Position numbers and translations under genes: made by a program. Positions 18,006 to 27,900 of a stretch of 64,000 nt of DNA are shown here, one piece after another (within the stretch, counting starts at the first letter, position 1; each line of letters begins with the position of its first letter). The stretch is taken from contig NZ_CP109907.1 of assembly GCF_033097525.1 (NCBI RefSeq), positions 1,922,001 to 1,986,000 of the forward strand, given 5' to 3'. The notes beneath the pieces are model-generated. The model saw only the letters and a program-made list of their open reading frames with translations, was not told where the DNA came from and made no database searches. This DNA comes from Sphingobacterium sp. UGAL515B_05 (lineage in GTDB: Bacteria > Bacteroidota > Bacteroidia > Sphingobacteriales > Sphingobacteriaceae).

Positions 18006-19871
18006 TTACATAAAATCAGCAAGATATAACCATCTTTCGGATTTGTCGTCTATCTGTTTTTGGATAGATTGAATTTCTTCCGCTAAGGAAGAAAGTTTCA
18101 GATGATCTGTTACCTGGTTTAGTTCCTCCGTTTTTAATATTACTTGTGTTTCCAGTTTTTCGATTTCTTCTTCTAGTTTATTATACTCCAATTGTTCCTT
18201 GTACGAGAGTTTTTTCTTTTCCTCTTTTACAATTGGCTTTACCTGTTCTTGGGTTATCCTTTTTTGTTTCTCCTTCTCTAATTTTTGGATTTCCTCCTGT
18301 TCAAGTTTAAAGTCGGCATAATTTCCATTGTATATCTGTACGCTCCCCTTTCCTTCAAAGATGAAAAGTTGATCGGTCAATTTATCTAATAGATACCTGT
18401 CGTGTGATACTAATATGAGTACCCCTTTGTAGTTGTCAAGAAAATCTTCCAGCACGTTTAATGTATCAATATCCAGATCATTGGATGGCTCATCCAGAAT
18501 TAGGAAATTAGGATTCTTCATTAAAACTCGCATGAGCTGAAGTCTTTTTTTCTCTCCTCCGCTTAATTTGTTAACGAAACCAAATTGTTTTTCAGGAGGA
18601 AATAAAAAATGGGTTAGCAACTGTGAAGCCGTGATTACTTCCCCATTTGCCATTTCAATATAGTCTGCTATATTTTTTACAACATCTAATACTCGATCGT
18701 TTTCATTTACTTCCAATCCACCCTGTTTATAGTAGCCATATACTGTGGTTTCCCCTACCGCTATAGATCCTGTATCAGGTTTTTCTTCTCCCGTGATTAA
18801 ATTAAGAAAGGTTGATTTTCCAGTGCCATTTTTTCCAGCTAGACCAATACGATCACCTTTTTTAAAAGTGTATGAAAAATCATGTATGATTTCTTTTGCT
18901 CCATAACGTTTGGCAACATGTTCTAGTTCGAGTATTTTTGAGCCCTGTCTGCTTACTTTTACACTGAGTTGTACCGACTCGTTTCCTTTAATTGCTTTAG
19001 ATTTTTCTTCCAAGTCATAGTATGCTTCAATACGTGATTTGGATTTGGTACCACGTGCCTGTGGTTGACGACGCATCCACTCCAATTCACGGCGAAGTAG
19101 ATTTCTGCTTTTCTCAACCATAACCGCATCAATAGTTTCGCGTTCGGACTTCTTTTCTAGAAAATAAGAATAGTTACCTTTATAGGTAAAGAGATTGCCC
19201 CTATCCAGCTCTCGAATCTCAGTACAGATATTATCCAAGAAGTAGCGATCGTGCGTTACTAAAAGAACGGTTTTGCTACCTGTTGTTAGTAGTTTTTCAA
19301 GCCATTCAATAGTCTCTATATCCAAATGGTTGGTGGGTTCATCTAATATATAAATATCCGGCTCGTCTATCAAAAGCTTGGCTAGCGCAAGGCGTTTTCG
19401 TTGGCCTCCTGATAGACTTTTGATGTCTTGATGGAAATCCATAATATTTAAACGATTAAGAATCGTCTTAATATTATGCTCATACTCCCAGGCATTCAAT
19501 GAACTTATTTTTTCTGTAAGATCTTCTAATTTTTTCTGATCGATATCAGTCTCCAATAGCAGCTCCTCGTACTCTCGGATAAGACGCTGTTGATCGTTGT
19601 CTGTACTATAAATAAAATCATTGATTGATTTTAATCCTGTGAAATCAGGATCCTGTTCTAAGAAACCAATTTTTATACCTTTTTCTTTTACAACTTTTCC
19701 TGAGGTTGGTAAGATTCGCTCTGCTAAAATGGCGAGTAAGGTTGATTTACCTGTGCCATTGATTCCGACCAAGGCCACACGGTCACCCTTTTGGAGACCA
19801 AAATGTAAATCTTTAAAAAGCCATCGATCATGGAAGGAATGGCTTACTTGTTCTGTAGCTAAAATACTCAC
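18006..19871 (-). CDS. ABC-F family ATPase (Uup-like)
   Basis: A soluble twin-ABC ATPase of the ABC-F family, ribosome-associated translation factors. The 621 residues hold two cassettes: Walker A GINGTGKST (36-44) and GKNGTGKST, signatures LSGGQRKRLALA and LSGGEKKRLQLM, Walker B ILDEPTNHLD and ILDEPSNDLD. Between them lies the basic P-site-tRNA-interaction linker (RRQPQARGTKSKSRIEAYYDL). A C-terminal coiled coil (about 545-621) is typical of Uup/YfmR rather than antibiotic-resistance members. The start codon is GTG. Uup/YfmR relatives relieve stalling at difficult sequences such as polyproline. A 28-codon ORF ending near a PPD motif lies 163 bases upstream. Confidence 0.92.
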   Translation of the reverse strand: MSILATEQVSHSFHDRWLFKDLHFGLQKGDRVALVGINGTGKSTLLAILAERILPTSGKVVKEKGIKIGFLEQDPDFTGLKSINDFIYSTDNDQQRLIREYEELLLETDIDQKKLEDLTEKISSLNAWEYEHNIKTILNRLNIMDFHQDIKSLSGGQRKRLALAKLLIDEPDIYILDEPTNHLDIETIEWLEKLLTTGSKTVLLVTHDRYFLDNICTEIRELDRGNLFTYKGNYSYFLEKKSERETIDAVMVEKSRNLLRRELEWMRRQPQARGTKSKSRIEAYYDLEEKSKAIKGNESVQLSVKVSRQGSKILELEHVAKRYGAKEIIHDFSYTFKKGDRIGLAGKNGTGKSTFLNLITGEEKPDTGSIAVGETTVYGYYKQGGLEVNENDRVLDVVKNIADYIEMANGEVITASQLLTHFLFPPEKQFGFVNKLSGGEKKRLQLMRVLMKNPNFLILDEPSNDLDIDTLNVLEDFLDNYKGVLILVSHDRYLLDKLTDQLFIFEGKGSVQIYNGNYADFKLEQEEIQKLEKEKQKRITQEQVKPIVKEEKKKLSYKEQLEYNKLEEEIEKLETQVILKTEELNQVTDHLKLSSLAEEIQSIQKQIDDKSERWLYLADFM

Positions 19872-20034
19872 GTTATATCACCCTAAATTATATTCAGTCA
19901 ATTTACACGTCAAAACACGACCAAGAGGTTTCTTCCCTTGGTTGCGCATACTGTGTTGATAATCAGTGCTTTAATACTTTATTGTTGATTATCAGTTATT
20001 TATATATTGAATCAATAATCGTTTTGATTGCTGA

Positions 20035-20121
20035 CTAATTTAATCTATCGGGTGGCATACGATCAAATGCTAGCATTTGCCATCGGGTAAAATGATAATA
20101 CCCCGAGGTTAGCTTGTTCAT
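20035..20121 (-). CDS. Candidate 28-residue leader peptide upstream of the ABC-F gene
   Basis: A 28-codon ORF with an ATG start and TAG stop in the 348-base gap upstream of the ABC-F gene, same strand. It begins 12 bases after a TATTTTTG promoter box (20134-20141). The peptide is rich in aromatic and basic residues (YYHF, RW) and has PPD at residues 23-25, four codons before the stop; Pro-Pro-Asp is a known ribosome-stalling motif. From its stop to the ABC-F GTG is 163 bases, with a 6-bp hairpin (19920-19925 with 19937-19942). A regulatory leader is plausible, but this could be a chance ORF. There is no homology evidence. Confidence 0.4.
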   Translation of the reverse strand: MNKLTSGYYHFTRWQMLAFDRMPPDRLN

Positions 20122-20133
20122 TTGGAATGCTCG

Positions 20134-20141
20134 CAAAAATA
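20134..20141 (-). promoter_or_regulatory. -7 promoter box for the leader ORF and ABC-F gene
   Basis: The minus strand reads TATTTTTG, a match to TAnnTTTG, 12 bases before the leader ATG. If used, the ABC-F transcript has a leader of about 260 bases. Confidence 0.45.
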
Positions 20142-20219
20142 AAGAAATAGTTTCTTATTCGATGCGAAAAAAGCTTCGTTATTTGATTAATTGGCAATAA
20201 TGATACTGCCTTGATAAAA

Positions 20220-20606
20220 TTAATTCAATGCGTAATCAGCTATCAGATTGAAACGTGGTATTTCAACTTGAAAGCTGCCGTTGTCCAGTGTTCGGATCAT
20301 ATTGTAATATCCTTCCATGAATCCGAATTCGCTATTGAGATTGCAACCTGAGGTATACTGATGAGTCTGGCCAGGTTCTATAATAGGTTGTTCGCCTACT
20401 ACCCCTTCTCCAGATACCTCTCTATAGTCTCCTTTTGCGTCAAAGATTTTCCAATAGCGACTTATCAATTGAACCGTGTAATCGCTGAGATTTTCTATGC
20501 TGATATGATAAGCAAACATGAAATGTTCACGGTCCGGATTCGAATACTCTGATTGATAGATGGTTTCAACCGAGATTTTTACGCCTTCTGTAATTTGTGT
20601 GATCAT
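20220..20606 (-). CDS. apaG: ApaG domain protein
   Basis: A 128-residue protein matching full-length ApaG, an FN3-like beta-sandwich. Visible conserved blocks are the N-terminal ITEGVKISVETIYQ, FAYHISIENLSDYTVQLISRYWKI, the VSGEGVVGEQPIIEPGQTHQYTSG loop with its Gly-rich turn, and GFMEGYYNM before the end. Older work ties ApaG to Co2+/Mg2+ efflux, but the biochemical role is unsettled. It is a single gene, divergent from the RsmI-like gene. Confidence 0.92.
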   Translation of the reverse strand: MITQITEGVKISVETIYQSEYSNPDREHFMFAYHISIENLSDYTVQLISRYWKIFDAKGDYREVSGEGVVGEQPIIEPGQTHQYTSGCNLNSEFGFMEGYYNMIRTLDNGSFQVEIPRFNLIADYALN

Positions 20607-20743
20607 TTGAATGATGTTTATTGTTGCAATGAATATTTACGCTAAAATACTAATAATGAGTTTAAAAATCGAAATTATAATCATTTTAAAAGGTTAAATA
20701 ATGCTAAGTTTAAAATTAGTATAGCCAAATGGACCTTAATTAG

Positions 20744-20751
20744 TAGGTTTG
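20744..20751 (+). promoter_or_regulatory. -7 promoter box of the RsmI-like gene (leaderless?)
   Basis: TAGGTTTG ends 4 bases before the ATG, so the transcript should begin at or very near the start codon. Confidence 0.5.
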
Positions 20752-20755
20752 TATT

Positions 20756-21466
20756 ATGGCAAATGGTATCTTATATTTAATTCCTGTTCCATTGAGTGAT
20801 GACGCAGCTTTCCAATCGTTTACTGCATATTTAGTGGAAACAATTAATTCATTGGACGAGTATATTGTAGAAAATGAAAAAACGGCTCGTAAGTTTTTAA
20901 AACTTGCAGGTTTAAAGATTCCGCAGAGCGAACTAAAAATTCATGATTATGGAAAACATGTGCGGGATAAAGGAAATATAAATGATTTCTTTGGAGGCTT
21001 GAAACACGGCAAAAATGTTGGTTTAATGTCTGAGGCAGGATGTCCTGGCGTTGCTGACCCTGGAGCTTCTATTGTAGCACGGGCACATCAATTGGGTATT
21101 AAAGTCGTTCCTCTTGTTGGACCAAGCTCTATTTTACTAGCGCTTATGGCTTCTGGATTTAGCGGTCAGAAATTTGCTTTTCATGGGTATTTACCTATCG
21201 ATAAAATTGATCGAGCTAAGGAAATTAAAAATCTCGAACAACAATCAGCACGCGAAAAGCAGACTCAGATTTTTATTGAAACTCCATTTAGAAATAATCA
21301 GCTTTTGGCTGATCTACTAAAAATATGTAAACCTTCCAGCTTACTCTGTGTTGCGTCAAATGTAACTGCGACCGATGAAAATATACAAAGTTTGACGGTT
21401 GCTGAGTGGAGAAAACGATCGTATGATTATCATAAAAAGCCTACTATTTTTTTACTTTATGCATGA
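20756..21466 (+). CDS. SAM-dependent methyltransferase, RsmI/tetrapyrrole-methylase family
   Basis: A 236-residue member of the tetrapyrrole (corrin/porphyrin) methylase superfamily, closest in pattern to RsmI, which 2'-O-methylates C1402 of 16S rRNA. The SAM-binding blocks are LMSEAGCPGVADPGASIVARAHQ near 94-116 and VVPLVGPSSILLALMASGFSGQKFAFHGYLP just after. ETPFRNNQLLADLL near 180 matches the RsmI ETPHR region, here with Phe-Arg. The N-terminal YLIPVPLSDDA lacks the usual LYLVATPIGNL form, so this is the shorter Bacteroidota type and its substrate is less certain. It is monocistronic. Confidence 0.85.
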   Translation: MANGILYLIPVPLSDDAAFQSFTAYLVETINSLDEYIVENEKTARKFLKLAGLKIPQSELKIHDYGKHVRDKGNINDFFGGLKHGKNVGLMSEAGCPGVADPGASIVARAHQLGIKVVPLVGPSSILLALMASGFSGQKFAFHGYLPIDKIDRAKEIKNLEQQSAREKQTQIFIETPFRNNQLLADLLKICKPSSLLCVASNVTATDENIQSLTVAEWRKRSYDYHKKPTIFLLYA

Positions 21467-21670
21467 TGTTTTTATAGCTCTCCCCTACCCTATCTTCATT
21501 GATGAGGCTTAGATGAGAAGCTAAAAGCTGTTTTTAGCAGATTGAATCATATTTTAGTAAAGTAAGTAAGTGCTTACGTCTTGTTTTTGGATAAAAATGT
21601 AAACTGGGTTATCAATATATTTTCTCAACAGATTTTGTTAAGTGTAAAGGATGTTTTAAGATATAACACA

Positions 21671-22426
21671 ATGAATTACTGTAAATTACTGTTTATTATA
21701 TTTTTCTTTTCATTAGTTGGATTCGGTAAAGATGTTTCTGCGCAGTCTTCTACGTATGTGATCGTCCATGGAGCTTGGGGTGGAGCTTGGCAGTTTAAAA
21801 ATACTGCTGTTGAGTTAGCGAAGAATGGAAATGAGGTTTACCGCCCTACACTAACAGGCTTGGGCGAGCGTTACCATTTAGCAGATACTTCTATTCGATT
21901 GCAAACTCATGTCAATGATGTTGTAAATACGATTCTGTTTGAAGATCTTCATGATATTATACTGGTGGGACATAGTTATGGTGGTATGGTAATTACGGCT
22001 GTGGCCGATAGTCTTCCGGATAGAATACGTAAATTGGTTTACTTGGATGCTATACTTCCGGAGGATCAGCAATCGGTCATAAACTTAATGGGGAAATCTA
22101 CTGCAGCAAATGGACTGTTAAAATTAGAAAAGGATGGTTATATTTTTCCGTTCTGGGTGAAGGACGTTAAGAAGCTTCCTAGAGATGTCCCCCACCCGCT
22201 AAAAACAATGACAGATAAGATTAATTTAAAAAATCCGAAACGACTTAAGATCCCAAGTACATACATTTTGACTTATACGGATGGTACAGCAATTGAGGAG
22301 GACGATTTTTACCCGTTTTATAAGAAAGCTAAAACCATGGGTTTTAAAACAATTGAATTTGTTGGAGATCATAATCCACAAATAAAAAGGTTGAAAGAAT
22401 TAGTAGATTTGTTGGAACAGGAATAA
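21671..22426 (+). CDS. Secreted alpha/beta hydrolase
   Basis: A 252-residue serine hydrolase of the alpha/beta fold. An N-terminal signal peptide (1-24, ending VSA before QSS) sends it to the periplasm. The oxyanion region VIVHGAWGGAW (30-40) and the nucleophile elbow GHSYGG (100-105, Ser102) are intact, and His near 237 (VGDHNPQ) is the probable catalytic base. The pattern resembles the salicylate-esterase/hydroxynitrile-lyase branch; the substrate is unknown. The ATG at 21671 begins the signal peptide; the frame is open further upstream without a better start. The next gene starts 22 bases later. Confidence 0.85.
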   Translation: MNYCKLLFIIFFFSLVGFGKDVSAQSSTYVIVHGAWGGAWQFKNTAVELAKNGNEVYRPTLTGLGERYHLADTSIRLQTHVNDVVNTILFEDLHDIILVGHSYGGMVITAVADSLPDRIRKLVYLDAILPEDQQSVINLMGKSTAANGLLKLEKDGYIFPFWVKDVKKLPRDVPHPLKTMTDKINLKNPKRLKIPSTYILTYTDGTAIEEDDFYPFYKKAKTMGFKTIEFVGDHNPQIKRLKELVDLLEQE

Positions 22427-22448
22427 TAAATAAGCAATAAATAGTTCA

Positions 22449-22934
22449 ATGACGCAAGAGGAATTAATAAAAGAGTTAAGTAAGCCCGAAGTAATTTATA
22501 CCGCTATGGCTATTGTGGCTATACGTATTATTGTATGGCTTTTATTTGCGAATACAATTCGAAAGACCTTAAAATTGGTCGCCAAAGAAAATAGATTAAT
22601 GACGCCTAACCAATCCTGGTTAGTTGCCATTCCGCTGGTTAATATTTATTGGAATTTTCAGGTTGCGTCGCGTCTAAGGGATTCTTTGATCAATGAGTTT
22701 TATGATCGGAAAATAGCTGTGGAAGAAAACCCTACGTTTAGGAAAGGATCGCTATATGCATGGATTTACTTGGCCACAAATATTCCTCTCCCACTTTCCA
22801 TTTCCGGTGTACTGATCATTATGCATTTTGTGACCTTGGCTAATTATTGGTTTGAAATTAACGCGAATAGAAGAATTTTGGAAGAACATAATAAATTTAG
22901 AGAAAAGGAGGTAATTGTAGACCATGAAAATTAA
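22449..22934 (+). CDS. Membrane protein of unknown function
   Basis: A 161-residue protein with about three hydrophobic segments (around 16-35, a weaker one near 57-70 and one near 112-135), so an inner-membrane protein. After the first segment it has a basic stretch (RKTLKLVAKENRLMTPNQSW) followed by LVAIPLVNIYWNFQVASRL. The C-terminus is charged and cytoplasmic by the positive-inside rule. I do not recognise the family with confidence. Its end overlaps the Nif3-family start by 11 bases, implying translational coupling. Confidence 0.75.
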   Translation: MTQEELIKELSKPEVIYTAMAIVAIRIIVWLLFANTIRKTLKLVAKENRLMTPNQSWLVAIPLVNIYWNFQVASRLRDSLINEFYDRKIAVEENPTFRKGSLYAWIYLATNIPLPLSISGVLIIMHFVTLANYWFEINANRRILEEHNKFREKEVIVDHEN

Positions 22935-24024
22935 AGAAGTCATTGATTATTTGGAGCAATTGGCTCCTTTAGATCTGCAGGAGTCTTATGACAATGCTGG
23001 GCTTATTGTGGGCGACGCCAATAGAGAGATTACAAAAGTGCTCATTTCTTTGGACTGCACAGAAGCTGTTGTAAAAGAAGCCATTGATAAAGGATGTAAT
23101 TTAATTATTTCGCATCATCCTATTGTGTTCAAGGGCCTAAAAAAATTTAATGGAAAAAATTATGTGGAGCGTACGGTTATTAAAGCAATTGAACATAAAG
23201 TTGCATTATATGCCATTCATACAAATCTCGACAATGTTACCGGTGGAGTGAACACGAAAATTGCCGATAAATTGGGATTAGAAAATCAGGCTATATTGGA
23301 ATCTAAAACAGATATATTGCGGAAAATGGTCGTTTTTGTACCAAGGAGTCATGTTGAAGATGTCCGACAGGCATTGTTTGATGCGGGTGCAGGTAAAATC
23401 GGAAAACACTATGATCAATGTAGTTTTAATACGGCAGGTTATGGTAGTTTTAGACCTTTAAAAGGGGCCGATCCTACCATTGGAGAGATTGATGTTCAAG
23501 AGCGTGTAGAGGAAACACGAATTGAGGTTATCTACCTGAAATCTAATGAAAGGAAGCTACTTTTAGCACTCTATGAAGCTCATCCCTACGAGGAAGTAGC
23601 TTATGATTTGTTTGATATTCAAAATACGGCTACCGAAATTGGTGCTGGAATGATTGGAAATTTGGCTGAACCAATGGCTGAATTGGAATTTTTAGCTTAT
23701 CTTAAGGACAAACTGAGGTTGAATGTCATTCGTCATACAGCCTTATTAGATAAAAAAGTTAGTCGTGTAGCTGTCTGTGGTGGCTCAGGTGGATTTTTAC
23801 TTGGTGCAGCCAAACGTTCTGGCGCTGATTTTTTTGTTACAGCAGACTATAAATATCATGAATTTTTTGATGCTGAAGGTGAAATAGTGATTGCAGATAC
23901 GGGACATTTTGAGAGCGAACAATTTACGCAAGAATTATTGTACGACATTATTACGAAAAAATTTCCTAACTTTGCAACCTTAACAACAGAAATAGATACA
24001 AATCCTATAAAATACTACAGTTGA
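22924..24024 (+). CDS. Nif3-like dinuclear metal center protein
   Basis: A 366-residue member of the Nif3/YbgI (DUF34) family, toroidal hexamers with a two-metal site; the in vivo reaction is not firmly known, despite the common label GTP cyclohydrolase 1 type 2. Metal-ligand blocks are ISHHPIVFKGLKKF near 60, AIHTNLDNVTGGVN near 97 and IADTGHFESEQ near 325. The middle (about 125-230) is the PII-like inserted domain of the long subfamily. It overlaps the gene before it and its TGA overlaps the next ATG (ATGA), so three genes form a coupled operon. Confidence 0.93.
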   Translation: MKIKEVIDYLEQLAPLDLQESYDNAGLIVGDANREITKVLISLDCTEAVVKEAIDKGCNLIISHHPIVFKGLKKFNGKNYVERTVIKAIEHKVALYAIHTNLDNVTGGVNTKIADKLGLENQAILESKTDILRKMVVFVPRSHVEDVRQALFDAGAGKIGKHYDQCSFNTAGYGSFRPLKGADPTIGEIDVQERVEETRIEVIYLKSNERKLLLALYEAHPYEEVAYDLFDIQNTATEIGAGMIGNLAEPMAELEFLAYLKDKLRLNVIRHTALLDKKVSRVAVCGGSGGFLLGAAKRSGADFFVTADYKYHEFFDAEGEIVIADTGHFESEQFTQELLYDIITKKFPNFATLTTEIDTNPIKYYS

Positions 24025-24776
24025 TGGAACAAACCGTAGAACAAAAATTGAAAGCATTATGGCTTTTACAAGCCATACATACTAAAATAGACAAAATTCG
24101 CCAAGTTCGTGGTGAATTGCCTATGGAAGTTGCAGATCTTGAAGATGAGATTGCGGGTTTAGAAACTCGTATTGAGAAGATCAGAATAGACTTAGACGAT
24201 TTAGAAGATTCGATCGTTAAGCGTAAAAACATGATTAAGGATGCCCAAGCTGCTATCAAAAAATATGAGTCGCAGTTAAATGAGGTAAAAAATAATCGTG
24301 AATACGACGCTATTTCGAAAGAAATCGAAATTCAAGGTCTTGAGATTCAGGTTTGTGAAAAAAGAATTAAAGAAGCAGAATTCGAAATTCGCAACAAGAC
24401 AGAAAACTACGATACTACTGTAGGTAATCTTGAGTATAGCAAAAACGAGCTTGAGGGAAAAAAGAAAGAATTGGAAACAATTACTTCTGAAACTCAAAAG
24501 GAAGAAGATGCATTATTGGCTAAAGCTGCTGAAGCTGAAGCTAATATCGAAGAACGTTTGGTAAAGGTATATTACCGTTTACGTAACTCGTTCAAAAACG
24601 GACTTGCTGTTGTGTCGATTGATCGCGATAGCTGTTCAGGGTGTCATAATAAGATTCCTGCTCAAATGCAATCAGAAATACGTCAACGTAAGAAAATCAT
24701 CATTTGTGAGCACTGTGGTCGCGTTTTGGTCGATGAAGGAATTGTGTTAGAAATCGAACAAGAGTACGGTTTCTAA
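24024..24776 (+). CDS. Coiled-coil zinc-ribbon protein
   Basis: A 250-residue protein: a long antiparallel coiled coil (residues about 5-185, rich in Glu, Lys and Ile heptads) followed by a C-terminal C4 zinc ribbon with CSGCHNKI and CEHCGRVL supplying four cysteines. This is the CdsZ/HP0958-like layout, in which relatives bind nucleic acid or act as chaperone-like adaptors. It almost always follows the Nif3 gene in Bacteroidota, as here with a 1-base ATGA overlap. The TTG one codon earlier is rejected. A terminator follows 16 bases after the stop. Confidence 0.9.
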   Translation: MEQTVEQKLKALWLLQAIHTKIDKIRQVRGELPMEVADLEDEIAGLETRIEKIRIDLDDLEDSIVKRKNMIKDAQAAIKKYESQLNEVKNNREYDAISKEIEIQGLEIQVCEKRIKEAEFEIRNKTENYDTTVGNLEYSKNELEGKKKELETITSETQKEEDALLAKAAEAEANIEERLVKVYYRLRNSFKNGLAVVSIDRDSCSGCHNKIPAQMQSEIRQRKKIIICEHCGRVLVDEGIVLEIEQEYGF

Positions 24777-24792
24777 TCTTCAATAGCTAAAG

Positions 24793-24824
24793 AAAAGTCC
24801 TGCTGAAAGCAGGACTTTTTTTTT
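24793..24824 (+). terminator. Terminator of the hydrolase-Nif3-zinc ribbon operon
   Basis: An 11-bp stem AAAAGTCCTGC / GCAGGACTTTT with a TGAAA loop and a T8 tail. Confidence 0.88.
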
Positions 24825-24918
24825 ATCATATTTTTTATGCAACTTTGTGGATATACTAACTAGGTCCACTTTACAAAAGTGTAGTTTTGTGTGTGGTAAA
24901 TTTAACCGTTAAACGTTT

Positions 24919-27900
24919 ATGAATAAAACTCATTTCAAGTTATTTGCTGCCTTTTTGCTCGGGACATCCTTTCTGCAAACAAAAGCGCAAGAAACCCTAT
25001 TACTTCGAAACCCAAGTATCAGCGCCAACAATATCGCTTTTGTGTATGGTGGAGATATTTGGATTGCCGACAAAAGCGGAGCAAATCCGAGACGCCTTAC
25101 AACAAATCCAGGGGTGGAACAGAATCCAATGTTTTCTCCAGACGGCAAGAAAGTAGCATTCACAGGAAATTATGATGGAAATACAGACGTATATGTAATC
25201 CCTGTAACGGGTGGAGAGCCAAAACGTATCACTTATCATCCCTCTTCGGATGTATTGCGCGGATGGCTCAATAATGATGAAGTATATTATACCACATCTC
25301 GTGATTTCACCTATGCTTTAAGTCCACGGTTATACAGTTCCAATATTCAAATGTCGGGAATGGACAAAGCGCTCATTATGCCTGAGGCTACTCAGGGAAG
25401 CCCTTCTGCCGATGGTCGTTATTGGGCTTACATCAAGAATACTGACCCTACTGAAAGGGATCGAGTAGCCTTTAAGCGTTACCGGGGTGGTGGTATGCCA
25501 ACCATTTGGATCTTTGATACCAAAACAAAAGAAATCGAGACTATTCCGAATGTTAAAAGTAATGATGTTAAGCCATTATGGTTGGGAACGAAGGTTTATT
25601 TCCTATCTGACCGCGATAAAATTGTCAATATTTTTAGTTACGACACCAAAACTAAAAAGGTTGAAAAACTAACAGATTTCAAAGATTATGACGTACGTTC
25701 CTTGAATGGGAATGGTAACGACTTGATTTTTGAATATGCTGGAGTATTGAATATACTGAATCTAAACGGAAATAAAATTACTCCTTTGCACATCACTGTG
25801 AATACAGATGTCATGTACAAAAGACCTTATTATAAAGATATCAAGGACGATATACGTTATGCTACATTATCCCCTACGGGGCAGCGAGCGTTATTTGAAG
25901 CACGTGGGGAGATCTTTACCGTACCAAAGGAAAAAGGAGAAGCTCGAAATTTATCTAATTCACCAGGTTCGCATGAACGTTTTCCAGATTGGTCTCCTAA
26001 TGGCAAATGGGTCTCCTATATTTCAGATAAGAATGGGACCTATCAGTTGGTACTGATGGATCAGTTCGGAAAAGATCAGCCCTTATACTTTAATTTAGGG
26101 GAAACCAATTTCTATTTTGAACCGACTTGGTCACCAGATTCAAAGAAGCTTTTTTACAATGATGCGCATCTTAATCTGTACTATATTGATATTGCCTCCA
26201 AGGCTGTTGTCAAAGTCGCTGATGACAAATTAAGTGGTCAAACCGGGCGTGTATCCAATCATTTCCAACCAAGTTGGTCTCCAGATTCAAAATGGATATC
26301 CTTTATACGTACACTGGAAAACGGGGCACCTGCTGTGTTCATGTATAACTTAGATACAAAGAAAACTCAGCAGATTACGGATGGTATGAGCTCTGCCCGC
26401 AGTACTGCATTTTCGCAAGATGGTAAATATTTATTTTTCACGGCGAGTACAAATACAGGTTTAACAAATTCTGGTTTACATATGTCCGCTGTACAGCGTA
26501 ATGTAGATTATGCAGTCTATGCTTTTATCCTGTCGAGCAAAACACCATCATTCTTTAAAAACGATAGTGATGATGAGCAAATCCGTGAAGATAAACCTGA
26601 TAAAAAGGAAGAGGGAGAGAATAATAAAAAGGAACGTGTAAAAGAGAATGATAAAAAAGCTCCTAAAAAGGATAAGAAGGAAGAGTCAGTTGCAAGCAAG
26701 CCGGTTGACAAATCTATTCAGGTAGATTTCGATCGTATCGAGAATCGAATTGTTGCCCTCCCTTTGCCAGCCGGTCCTTACTGGAATTTAAATGGTTTGG
26801 TTCCAAATCAATTGACTTATCAACGTGGTGGAACAATCGGTGCCTATGATTTTAAGGATCTTGAAAATAAAACCTTAGTGGAGAATGCACGTAGTTTTGT
26901 TATTAGTGCCGATGGTAAAAAGATGTTATATCAAACGGGAAATGGCTTCAATATTGTAACAGCTGGGCAAAAAGTAGCCTCTCCTACTGCTGGCGAAGTT
27001 AAGCTAGGTGGAATTCAGCAATTGGTGGATCCCGCAGCCGAATGGAAACAAGTTTTCAATGAAGTTTGGTCGATGCAAAAGGACTATTTCTATGTAGAAA
27101 ATATGCATGGTGCTGACTGGAAAGCGATGAAAACCAAATATGAAAAATTCTTACCTTTTGTAAACCATCGTTCCGATCTTGGTTATTTATTGAACGAGAT
27201 GATGGGAGAAATGGTCGTGGGACACAATTATATTTATCCAGGAGATCAACCTTCCACGCCATCAGTTTCGGTTGGTGTGTTGGGAGCAGATTATACACTA
27301 AAGAATGGTTACTATCAGATTGCGAAATTGTTTACGCGTCTTGAATGGAATCCATCGTTCAAAGCCCCATTGGCTGAACCGGGATTAAACATAAAAGAAG
27401 GAGACTATATTGTTGCTGTTAATGGTACTGAATTGACTGAGGATAAGGACATCTATAGTTTATTTGACAATACTGTTGGTAAACAAGTTACGTTGAAGGT
27501 CAATTCAAAACCTTCTTTGGTTGGCGCACGTGAAGTAATCGTTAAACCGATCTCGTTTAGTGATGAAATGAACTTGCGTAACATGGAATGGGTCGAAAGG
27601 AACCGTAAAAAAGTAAATGAATTGAGCAATGGACAAATAGCTTATGTGTACATGCCGAATACCGGTCCTGAAGGGTATACCTATTTCAATCGGTATTACT
27701 TCGCTCAGATGGATAAAAAGGCTCTTCTAATGGACGAAAGAAACAACGGTGGTGGCTGGGTTGCCGATTATGTGATCGACCTCTTATCTCGCGAGTTGAT
27801 CGCTGGCTGGGGAATTCGTGATGGAAAAGGATTTACAACTCCGGGAAATGGCATTTATGGACCAAAAGCCATGATTATTAATGAAAATGCAGGCTCAGGT

